Source: Actinomycetota bacterium (lineage in GTDB: Bacteria > Actinomycetota > UBA4738 > HRBIN12). From it: 8,067 bases of DNA. The translations under genes were made by a program, and so were the position numbers. Location of the stretch: assembly GCA_005883885.1 (NCBI GenBank), contig VAYF01000170.1, forward strand, positions 1 to 8,067. Reading direction: 5' to 3'. How positions within the stretch are numbered: position 1 is the first letter of the stretch; every line of letters starts with the position of its first letter. The notes below the pieces were generated by a model. That model was not told the origin of the DNA and did not search any database. It worked only from the letters and a program-made list of their open reading frames with translations. Positions 1-5,627 of the stretch are shown here, piece after piece.

Positions 1-150
1 GCGATGACGGTTGAGCTCGACCACGACGATCACCCAGGTCCCCCAGTACTGCCCGAACGACCAGTAGCCGGCGAGCAACGCGGGGATCCGGCGCGCCTCG
101 TCCTCCGCCATCGGGGACGAGCGAGGGGGCTGGGACGGCGGCGCCTCCAT
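1..150 (-). CDS. Probable MFS-type permease, N-terminal fragment
   Basis: Reading the minus strand from the ATG at 150-148 gives 50 codons open to the window edge, so the 3' part is missing. The first ~20 residues are polar and rich in Pro and Ser. They are followed by an aromatic hydrophobic stretch (residues ~23-45, including GYWSFGQYWGTWVIVVVE) and then basic residues (NRHR). This looks like transmembrane helix 1 and the first cytoplasmic loop of a major facilitator superfamily transporter; the Gly-Tyr-Trp-rich helix resembles MFS proteins I know from actinobacteria. The MFS assignment is recognition by eye from one helix. Another membrane protein family is possible. The frame stays open upstream of 150, and a second ATG lies at 113-111 (Met14). 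Neither has a Shine-Dalgarno sequence, so the exact start is uncertain. It is divergent from the ABC ATPase gene, only 76 bp away. Substrate unknown. Confidence 0.5.
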   Translation of the reverse strand, partial: MEAPPSQPPRSSPMAEDEARRIPALLAGYWSFGQYWGTWVIVVVELNRHR

Positions 151-187
151 GGTCCGCGCATGATGGCACGCCGACACCCGCGCGCGG

Positions 188-218
188 TTGAGCCGCGACG
201 CGGCCGGAGCGATAGACT
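188..218 (+). promoter_or_regulatory. Possible promoter for a leaderless ATPase mRNA
   Basis: TTGAGC at 188-193 is followed after 17 bp by GATAGA at 211-216; the overlapping TAGACT at 213-218 is an alternative -10. This matches a sigma-70-type -35/-10 layout. A transcript would start about 7 bp further on, near 223-227, essentially at the ATG at 227. No Shine-Dalgarno sequence lies at the normal distance from that ATG; the nearest GGAG, at 206-209, is 17 nt away. Both facts agree with leaderless translation, which is common in actinobacteria. Found by eye only. Confidence 0.35.
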
Positions 219-226
219 CGCCCACC

Positions 227-1348
227 ATGGCGGGAGGAGAGGTCCAGCTCGTCGACCTCGTGAAGCGTTTCGGTGAGTTCACGGCGGTCGACGGCATCAA
301 CCTCCAGATGCCCTCCGGCGAGTTCTTCTCGCTCCTCGGACCCTCGGGCTGCGGCAAGACGACGTCGCTCCGGATGATCGCCGGGTTCGAGCGCCCCACC
401 GAAGGGCAGATCCTGCTGGACGGCGAGGACATGGCGCAGACGCCGCCCCACAAGCGCGACGTGAACACCGTGTTCCAGAACTACGCGTTGTTCCCCCATC
501 TTACGGTCGAGGAGAACGTCGCCTTCGGTCTGAAGTATCAGAAGGCTTCCAAGCAGGAGATCCGTGAGCGCGTTGGTCGCGCGCTGGAGCTCGTGCAGAT
601 GAGCCAGTTCGTCCGCCGCCGTCCCAACCAGCTGTCCGGTGGGCAGCAGCAACGCGTCGCGCTCGCGAGGGCCCTGATCCTCAACCCGAAGGTCCTCCTG
701 TTGGACGAGCCGCTCGGAGCGCTCGACGCCAAGCTCCGCAAGCGCCTGCAGATCGAGCTGAAGGCGTTGCAGGAGGAGGTCGGGATCACGTTCATCTACG
801 TGACCCACGACCAGGAAGAGGCCCTGACCATGTCCGACCGGATCGCGGTGATGTCGCAGGGTCGCGTCGAACAGGTGGGCCAGCCGAAGGAGATCTACGA
901 GAACCCGGCGACGGCCTACGTCGCCGACTTCCTCGGCGTCTCGAACCTGATGGATGCCGAAGCGGCCGGCCCCGCGCCGGAAGGGTGCAAGGTGAAGCTC
1001 GGGGAGTTCGAGCTCGTCGCGGGGCAGGGAGAGTCAGACGCACTCGGTCCGTGCAAGGTGACGATCCGCCCGGAGCGGATCGACATCGAGCCGCAGGGAA
1101 CCTCGGGGGAGAACCGGATCCCCGGGATGGTCGAGCGCGTGGTGTACGTGGGCGCCACCCTCCAGGTCTTCCTCCATCTAGCCTCCGGCCAGACGATCCA
1201 AGCTTGGGTCCCGAACGACGGCGATGCCCACCCGCGCGCCTCGGGCGACGCGATCATGGTGCATCTCCCGGTCGACGCCTTCCGCGTGCTTCCGGGTGGC
1301 GGGACGGCCGTGCTCGCCGCGGCGGAGCTGGACGTCGCGAGCAGCTGA
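227..1348 (+). CDS. potA: ABC importer ATPase, PotA/FbpC family
   Basis: This 373-residue cytoplasmic ATPase energises the PotB/C/D-like importer encoded convergently next to it. All nucleotide-binding motifs are intact: Walker A GPSGCGKT (38-45), Q-loop VFQNYALFPH with Gln84, signature LSGGQQQR (from 136), Walker B LLLDEP (157-162, catalytic Glu161), D-loop GALD, and switch His194 in VTHDQEE. The C-terminal ~130 residues, including TIRPERIDI near 278-287, match the TOBE_2 regulatory domain of the MalK/PotA/FbpC group. Length is normal for PotA (about 370-380). I chose the ATG at 227; an in-frame TTG at 188 adds 13 residues but coincides with the putative -35 element. The gene is on the opposite strand from its presumed partners, its stop 9 bp from the last permease stop. 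Subfamily membership is firm. Spermidine/putrescine as substrate is family-level inference only, since iron and other importers use similar ATPases. Confidence 0.93.
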   Translation: MAGGEVQLVDLVKRFGEFTAVDGINLQMPSGEFFSLLGPSGCGKTTSLRMIAGFERPTEGQILLDGEDMAQTPPHKRDVNTVFQNYALFPHLTVEENVAFGLKYQKASKQEIRERVGRALELVQMSQFVRRRPNQLSGGQQQRVALARALILNPKVLLLDEPLGALDAKLRKRLQIELKALQEEVGITFIYVTHDQEEALTMSDRIAVMSQGRVEQVGQPKEIYENPATAYVADFLGVSNLMDAEAAGPAPEGCKVKLGEFELVAGQGESDALGPCKVTIRPERIDIEPQGTSGENRIPGMVERVVYVGATLQVFLHLASGQTIQAWVPNDGDAHPRASGDAIMVHLPVDAFRVLPGGGTAVLAAAELDVASS

Positions 1349-1361
1349 GCCGATCCCTCAG
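1345..1361. other. Small perfect inverted repeat spanning both convergent stop codons
   Basis: CTGAG (1345-1349) and CTCAG (1357-1361) flank a 7-nt loop. The TGA of the plus-strand ATPase (1346-1348) lies in one arm and the TGA of the minus-strand permease (1360-1358) in the other. A 5-bp stem without a T-tract is too weak to call an intrinsic terminator, though it is the only dyad at the convergent junction. The two identical TGA stops flanked by matching bases may produce it by chance. Confidence 0.2.
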
Positions 1362-2278
1362 AGCCGCGTCGCGAGATCTCCCAGCCCACCGGTGCGCTGA
1401 CCCTTCGTGAACGCCCGATAGAGCAGGTACGCCACGAACGCCACCACGATCGTGGAGGCCAGCATGAACGTCGCCGCCGCGTTGATCGCAGGGCTCGGTT
1501 GCCCGCGCGCGAAGTTGTAGATCTTGACCGACAACGGCTCGCTGCTCACCGGTCCCGAGAGGTAGCGGACCGTGACGAAGTCGTCGATCGTGTCGGCGAA
1601 CACGATCGCGGCGCTCGCGAAGATCGCCGGGTAGAGCAAGGGGAGCAGGACGGCGCGGATCGATTGCCTCGGGGTCGCACCCAGGTCCATCGCGGCCTCC
1701 TCGTACTCCTTCCCGATGGAAAGCAATCGGGCACGGACGATGATCACCGGATAGGAGACCTGGAAGGTGACGAGCCCGAGGATCTGCGCCGTCGATCCGA
1801 GGGGAACGAACTTGAGGAGGAAGGAGAACACGAAGAAGACCGACACCCCCAGGATGATCTCGGGCATCACGAAGGACAGCAGCATCACGAAGTTGGCCCC
1901 GGTTGCCAAGCGGCCGTGCCATCGATCGATCCCCAATGCGAAGGCGACGCCCAAGGGCACCACGATCGCCATGGTGGTCAGCGACAGTCTGAGGCTCTGG
2001 ATCACGGCCGAGTGCAGCTCGGGGTCGTGCAGGAGCGAGTCGGAAGGGTCGGTCCACCACCACTGGAGGCTGAAGAGATGCACCGTGCTGCTCGACCGGC
2101 TCGCGTTGAACGACACGGCTATCGCGATCACGAGCGGGATCAGGGACCACGCGAGGTACCCCCACGTGATCGTCGCCAGGATCGTCGGTCGGCGCCACGG
2201 GTTCCGGAGCCGTCGGCGGACGAACCCACCCCGGGGAAGGGCGCTCGTCTTCGGAGCGGTGAGCACGCTCTCACTCAT
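1358..2278 (-). CDS. potC: ABC importer inner-membrane permease, PotC type
   Basis: This 306-residue membrane subunit should pair with the upstream PotB-like permease to form the translocation channel. About six membrane helices are visible: ~32-56, 95-116, 129-155, 163-183, 218-235 and 266-288. The cytoplasmic EAA loop that docks on the ATPase runs from ~193 to 217 (EEAAMDLGATPRQSIRAV followed by a Leu-Pro pair), a textbook binding-protein-dependent transport motif. Helix 5 carries FADTIDDFVTVRYLSG, close to the F.(D/S).(D/F)DDF pattern of PotC proteins. The N-terminus has a basic stretch (RRRLRNPWRR) before helix 1, consistent with a cytoplasmic start. The ATG at 2278 overlaps the stop of the upstream permease in ATGA (2275-2278), so translation is probably coupled. 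It is the last gene of the operon, ending 9 bp from the convergent ATPase. Family confident; substrate unproven. Confidence 0.93.
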   Translation of the reverse strand: MSESVLTAPKTSALPRGGFVRRRLRNPWRRPTILATITWGYLAWSLIPLVIAIAVSFNASRSSSTVHLFSLQWWWTDPSDSLLHDPELHSAVIQSLRLSLTTMAIVVPLGVAFALGIDRWHGRLATGANFVMLLSFVMPEIILGVSVFFVFSFLLKFVPLGSTAQILGLVTFQVSYPVIIVRARLLSIGKEYEEAAMDLGATPRQSIRAVLLPLLYPAIFASAAIVFADTIDDFVTVRYLSGPVSSEPLSVKIYNFARGQPSPAINAAATFMLASTIVVAFVAYLLYRAFTKGQRTGGLGDLATRL

Positions 2279-3228
2279 CGCGTCAACAACGACCTTGCCG
2301 TGCTCCGCATGTAGTAGAGCATCGGGATGAGAACCAGGACCATCAGGATCAGTACGAAGGCTGCCGCCTTGTTCCCCTGGCCGGTGGAACCGAGCGCATC
2401 GTCGATCAGGTTGCCGAGCATCGTGGTCTTCGGCGAGCCTGACAGAAGGTTGTTGGTGTAATAGTCACCGAACATGGGAAGCGACACGATCACGAGCGCG
2501 GCGAGGATGCCGGGGCGCGAGAGTGGCAGCGTGACGCGGAAGAACGTGCGAGCGGGTCCCGCTCCGAGATCGCGGCCCGCCTCGAGGAGGTTGATGTCGA
2601 TCCGGTCGAGGAACGCGTAGAGCGGCAGGATCATGTACGGGATGTAGCCGTACACCAGCCCCATGATCACGGTCGATGGTCGTCCGCTCAGCCAGTCGAT
2701 CGGATGCGGCACCAGGTGGAGGAACGTCAGGATCTTGTTGATGTAGCCCTCGGTGTCCAAAAGGTTGATCCACGCGAGCATCCGCATCAAGTAGCTGATG
2801 AAGAACGGCGCGATCAGCAGGGCCAGGAGGATTGTCTTCCGTTTCCCGCCGTAACGGGCGACGTAGTACGCCACGGCGTACGCGAGGACCAGACAGAGGG
2901 CGCTCGCGATGACGACGTACTCGAACGTGTGGATGTAGACGATGCGGTAGAAGCTGACTGAATCGCCGAGGACCCTGCCGAACTGCTCACCGCTCCACCA
3001 CCAGGGCTCGTAGACGGGCAAGGGTCCACGGAAGATCGGATCCACCGTGCCGAACGCGATCGAGATGACCGTGTACAGGGGCAGGATGAACAGGATCGCG
3101 AGCCAGATCGAAGCGGGGATCGTGAACGACGGCCAGAACCAGCGCGAGTAATGGATCCCCTCGTCGGTCGCTCGGTGCGAACGCCGAGGCCCGCGACGGA
3201 CGGGCTCGGCCCCGCTAGGAACCGACAC
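2275..3228 (-). CDS. potB: ABC importer inner-membrane permease, PotB type
   Basis: This is the partner permease of the PotC-like subunit, 317 residues from the start chosen here. Helices are visible at ~37-59, 97-123, 132-153, 186-208, 241-258 and 288-307. The EAA loop (~214-239, LLEAGRDLGAGPARTFFRV then LPLSRPG) matches the ATPase-coupling motif. The segment LPMFGDYYTNNLLSG in helix 5 and following loop is typical of PotB/PotH-like proteins. The frame stays open far upstream to 3420, but that extension lies inside the binding-protein gene in another frame and reads as low-complexity Ser/Thr/Arg. The GTG at 3228 is the best start: it lies 14 bp inside the end of the binding-protein gene and leaves a basic N-terminus before helix 1. 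No clear Shine-Dalgarno precedes it, so re-initiation by ribosomes finishing the upstream gene is likely. Its stop overlaps the next gene's ATG. Family confident; exact start moderate. Confidence 0.9.
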   Translation of the reverse strand: MSVPSGAEPVRRGPRRSHRATDEGIHYSRWFWPSFTIPASIWLAILFILPLYTVISIAFGTVDPIFRGPLPVYEPWWWSGEQFGRVLGDSVSFYRIVYIHTFEYVVIASALCLVLAYAVAYYVARYGGKRKTILLALLIAPFFISYLMRMLAWINLLDTEGYINKILTFLHLVPHPIDWLSGRPSTVIMGLVYGYIPYMILPLYAFLDRIDINLLEAGRDLGAGPARTFFRVTLPLSRPGILAALVIVSLPMFGDYYTNNLLSGSPKTTMLGNLIDDALGSTGQGNKAAAFVLILMVLVLIPMLYYMRSTARSLLTR

Positions 3229-4525
3229 CGGCGGTGAACTCGGACCAGATCTGGTGCCAACGGTCGTCGACGTCCGGTGGGAGGGGGCCTTCGCGGTACC
3301 CGATCCCGAAGTCGCTCTCGCGCACGACAGCGTCCGGCATCCACGGAGCCACGTAGTCCGCGGGCGCAGCCCAACTCGAAGACTGCTTGTTGTAGAGACC
3401 TTGCGTGTGCGTGAGGGCATTCACGTCCGCTTGTGTCTGGGGCGGCTGGTAGCCGTTCCAGGAGAAGTTGTCCATCGCATGCCGGAACGAGATCCAGAAG
3501 TTGATGAACTCGTGCGCCAGCCGGGGGTGCGCCGCGTTCTTCGGGATCGCGATCAGGTCGTTGTCGATCGGACCCTTGCGGTCTGCGGGGAACCAGTAGC
3601 CGTAGCCCTTGTACGCTGCCTCCGTGTACGGGGCCGCATAGCCCCAGCCTGCCACGACATCGCCGGACCACGCCGTGGTGACCCAGAACTTATCGTTCTG
3701 CAGCTTGTTGTAGGAGGCGTCGTAGGCGATCCGCGGGTTGACCGCGTCGATCATGGCCAGGAGGTCGGTGCGCACCTTCTCGAGGTCGGCGTCGTTGCTC
3801 GTGTTGAGGTCCGTGATCCCGTTCTTCATCAGGACGATCGCCATCGCGTCACGGTCGCTCGGGTAGACACCGACCATGCCCTTGTTCGCGGGGTCCCACA
3901 GGATCGACCATGGGTTGTCCATCCCGTGGATCTGCTCGTCGGAGATCTGGTCGCGGCGGTAGCCGATGCCGGTCGTGTAGATCGTGTACGGCACGGAGTA
4001 GCGCCAGCCCTGGTCGTAGTACGGGTTCTGGAACACCGCCCAGTTGTCCTGTTGGAGGGCGGGGATCAGGTCGTGATTCAACGGCTGCAGCAGGTCGGCG
4101 GCGACGAGCTTGCCGAGCACGTCGATCGTGGGGAAGAAGACGTCCGCCTGGATCTTGCCGCTCTGGAGCTTCTGGACGCCCTCGTCCATGTTGTTGAAGG
4201 TCGAGATGCCGGAGAACTTGATGCCGTTGTCGGCGTACTGCTGCACGAACTGGTTGATCACGTACTTCCACATGTAGACCGACCAGTTGAGGATCTGGAT
4301 CGTCGCGCCCTGTTCGATCGGCGTGTCGGTCGCGATCGGCTCGCCGGTCATCGGCAGCGTGACGGGATTGTCGGGGCGGGCGATCTGGACGGCCTCGGAT
4401 CCGCTGACGCTGGCGCCGGGCTTCGAACAGGCATCCAGGATCGCGGACAACGTCGGGACGGCGGCCGCCGTCCCGCCCGCCCGCACGAGGAACTGACGAC
4501 GGGATAGATCCCTCACGTGGCGCAT
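3215..4525 (-). CDS. potD: Tat-exported lipoprotein, PotD-like substrate-binding protein
   Basis: This 436-residue extracytoplasmic receptor captures ligand and delivers it to the two permeases downstream. The N-terminus has a twin-arginine signal, SRRQFL (8-13), an Ala-rich hydrophobic core, and a lipobox-like LDAC with Cys33, so it is probably folded, exported by Tat and lipid-anchored. The mature part has the two-lobed polyamine/iron binding-protein pattern: strand with NWSVY (80-84), ADVFFPTIDVL (127-137), YTIYTTGIGYRRD hinge region (180-192), TAWSGD (285-289), and DLIAIPKNAAHP followed by an FINF helix (~323-343). From comparison with remembered E. coli PotD, the equivalents of Trp34, Tyr37 and Trp229 are kept (Trp81, Tyr84, Trp286), whereas Tyr85 and Trp255 appear replaced. 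Polyamine specificity is therefore doubtful. The ATG at 4525 is fixed by a strong ribosome site; the frame extends to 4600 but that extension precedes the Tat signal. Confidence 0.9.
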   Translation of the reverse strand: MRHVRDLSRRQFLVRAGGTAAAVPTLSAILDACSKPGASVSGSEAVQIARPDNPVTLPMTGEPIATDTPIEQGATIQILNWSVYMWKYVINQFVQQYADNGIKFSGISTFNNMDEGVQKLQSGKIQADVFFPTIDVLGKLVAADLLQPLNHDLIPALQQDNWAVFQNPYYDQGWRYSVPYTIYTTGIGYRRDQISDEQIHGMDNPWSILWDPANKGMVGVYPSDRDAMAIVLMKNGITDLNTSNDADLEKVRTDLLAMIDAVNPRIAYDASYNKLQNDKFWVTTAWSGDVVAGWGYAAPYTEAAYKGYGYWFPADRKGPIDNDLIAIPKNAAHPRLAHEFINFWISFRHAMDNFSWNGYQPPQTQADVNALTHTQGLYNKQSSSWAAPADYVAPWMPDAVVRESDFGIGYREGPLPPDVDDRWHQIWSEFTAGVGS

Positions 4526-4530
4526 CGTTT

Positions 4531-4537
4531 CCTCCCC
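4531..4537 (-). promoter_or_regulatory. Strong ribosome binding site of the binding-protein gene
   Basis: On the minus strand GGGGAGG is followed by AAACG and the ATG at 4525, giving a near-perfect Shine-Dalgarno with 5-nt spacing. It settles the start of the binding protein against the 25-residue upstream extension. The short sequence GCCGGCCCGGC just upstream (about 4541-4551) could form a small hairpin of four pairs, but I see no evidence that it controls translation. Confidence 0.8.
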
Positions 4538-4567
4538 ACGCCGGGCCGGCAGGGACAACCCTGACCG

Positions 4568-4591
4568 ACGGTTCAAATCAATGTTAGCCGT
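4568..4591. promoter_or_regulatory. Imperfect 24-bp dyad, candidate operator/promoter of the importer operon
   Basis: The half-sites ACGGTTCAAATC (4568-4579) and the reverse complement of 4580-4591 (ACGGCTAACATT) agree at 8 of 12 positions with no gap. The dyad sits in an AT-rich patch that stands out from the high-GC surroundings. On the minus strand it contains TAACAT (4586-4581), an acceptable -10 hexamer about 55 nt from the binding-protein start. No good -35 is visible 16-18 bp further upstream. A regulator bound here would cover the -10. The whole 4526-4793 region holds no recognisable gene or RNA. Confidence 0.3.
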
Positions 4592-4743
4592 GAGTACCAT
4601 AGGCAGCCCGCGCTATGCAAGGGACGTCGGGCGCAACCCCTTCTACCTAGTCCGGCGCGTGCGATCTCGGTCGTCTCCCTATCTGTGAGTACGTTCCGGG
4701 TCGCCCCTCGGATCATCCACCTCCGCGCTCGGGGCCGCCCGGC

Positions 4744-4749
4744 TATCAT
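4744..4749 (+). promoter_or_regulatory. Candidate -10 element (TATCAT) of the crotonase operon
   Basis: TATCAT matches the -10 consensus at the key first, second and last positions, and lies about 45 bp before the GTG start at 4794. That would give a leader of roughly 38 nt, enough for the ribosome site at 4783-4788. The -35 position (around 4721-4726) is poor, so the promoter may need an activator or an alternative sigma factor. Assigned by eye only. Confidence 0.3.
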
Positions 4750-4782
4750 CCGTGCCTCTTCACCAGACCGATCGAGGGGGAC

Positions 4783-4788
4783 GAGGGG
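4783..4788 (+). promoter_or_regulatory. Ribosome binding site deciding the crotonase start
   Basis: GAGGGG is followed by 5 nt and GTG at 4794. This favours the GTG at 4794 over the in-frame GTG at 4752, which has no such site and directly follows the -10-like TATCAT. Confidence 0.6.
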
Positions 4789-4793
4789 TACTC

Positions 4794-5627
4794 GTGTCCG
4801 ACGTTGCAGCCGAACCCATCTTGCTGGCCGAGGACCGTGGACCGGTCCGGCGGTTGACGATGAATCGTCCCGACGCCCTGAACGCCCTGAACGCCGAGCT
4901 CACGGAAGCGATCTCGGTGGCGATCCGGGCGGCCGGCGCCGATGACGCCGTCTCCGTCGTGATCCTGCGTGGGGCCGGCAGGGCGTTCTGTGCCGGGTAC
5001 GACCTGAACGAGGACGCCACCGGGGGCGCTCTGGACGCACGGCATTGGTACGAAGATCTGCAGGCCTCGACCGCGAAGATGCTCGAGATCCTCGACTGCC
5101 CCAAACCCGTGATCGCGTCGGTGCAGTCCTACTGCCTGGCGGGCGGGACCGACCTCATGCTCGCCTGCGACCTGGCGGTCGCCGCCGATGACGCGTACTT
5201 CGGGTACGTCGACGTGCGGTTCGGCTCCGGGGTCGTGTCGATGTTCCTGCCGTGGGTCGTCGGGATGCGGGCCGCGAAGGAGCTCCTGTTCACCGGCGAG
5301 GACCGGGTGCCCGCCGACGAGGCCCTGCGGCTCGGGTTGGTGAACAGGGTGGTGCCGCGCGACCGGCTCGACGAGGCGACGCTCGAGCTCGCCGAGGAGA
5401 TCGCGAAGAACGAGCCCTTCGTCGTTCAGGCCACCAAGCGGGCCGCGAACCGGGTCTGGGACGTCGCCGGGTTCCGGGCCGCGATGGCTGCGAACACCGA
5501 GCTCGACGTGATGATCGAGACCGCGAACCTCCCGGCGCGCGACGAGTTCCGCCGGATCACCCAGGAACGGGGGCTGAAGGCGGCCATCGCATGGCGGGAT
5601 GCGAGGTTCCGCGGGGATAGGGGATGA
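4794..5627 (+). CDS. Crotonase-family protein (enoyl-CoA hydratase/isomerase-like)
   Basis: This 277-residue cytoplasmic protein has the full crotonase fold signature: NRPDALNALN near 24-33, the first oxyanion segment AFCAGYDL (64-71, Ala67 backbone NH), and CLAGGTDLMLACDLAVAADD from 114 (second oxyanion at Gly117). The C-terminal part has LLFTGEDRVPADEALRLGLV and AKNEPFVVQATKRA, as usual for acyl-CoA hydratases and isomerases. Length is normal (about 260-280). The positions of the two catalytic glutamates of classical enoyl-CoA hydratase (Glu144 and Glu164 of the rat enzyme) are Asp120 and Asp140 here by my alignment. The reaction may therefore not be simple hydration; isomerase, hydrolase or lyase chemistry is possible. 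It is the first gene of a coupled set: its stop overlaps the next ATG by ATGA at 5624-5627. The GTG start is chosen on the ribosome site. Family certain; reaction unknown. Confidence 0.9.
   Translation: MSDVAAEPILLAEDRGPVRRLTMNRPDALNALNAELTEAISVAIRAAGADDAVSVVILRGAGRAFCAGYDLNEDATGGALDARHWYEDLQASTAKMLEILDCPKPVIASVQSYCLAGGTDLMLACDLAVAADDAYFGYVDVRFGSGVVSMFLPWVVGMRAAKELLFTGEDRVPADEALRLGLVNRVVPRDRLDEATLELAEEIAKNEPFVVQATKRAANRVWDVAGFRAAMAANTELDVMIETANLPARDEFRRITQERGLKAAIAWRDARFRGDRG

Noticed and set aside
4..276. Plus-strand frame of 90 codons at the left edge
   Set aside because: Its Arg/Gly-rich product has no features. The minus strand of the same stretch gives a convincing first membrane helix, and the end of this frame overlaps the ATPase gene.
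1254..2314. Alternative frames on both strands across the PotC-like permease
   Set aside because: The minus-strand frame from 2198 and the plus-strand frames at 1499 and 1767 yield charged or mixed low-complexity proteins. The frame 1358-2278 has membrane helices and the EAA motif.
3229..3420. Upstream extension of the PotB-like permease to 3420
   Set aside because: The extra 64 residues are Ser/Thr/Arg-rich noise read out of frame through the end of the binding-protein gene, which is well conserved there.
3254..4507. Plus-strand open frame of 417 codons opposite the binding-protein gene
   Set aside because: Its protein is a Val/Arg/Asp-rich string without motifs and it mirrors the codon bias of the real minus-strand gene.
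4752..4793. N-terminal extension of the crotonase to the GTG at 4752
   Set aside because: It begins 3 bp after the putative -10 element, lacks a ribosome site and adds residues not typical of the family. The GTG at 4794 has a well-spaced GAGGGG.
4878..4900. Short tandem repeat of CCTGAACGC in the crotonase gene
   Set aside because: It encodes ALNALNA, the normal conserved crotonase segment, so the repeat follows from the protein sequence and not from a DNA-level element.
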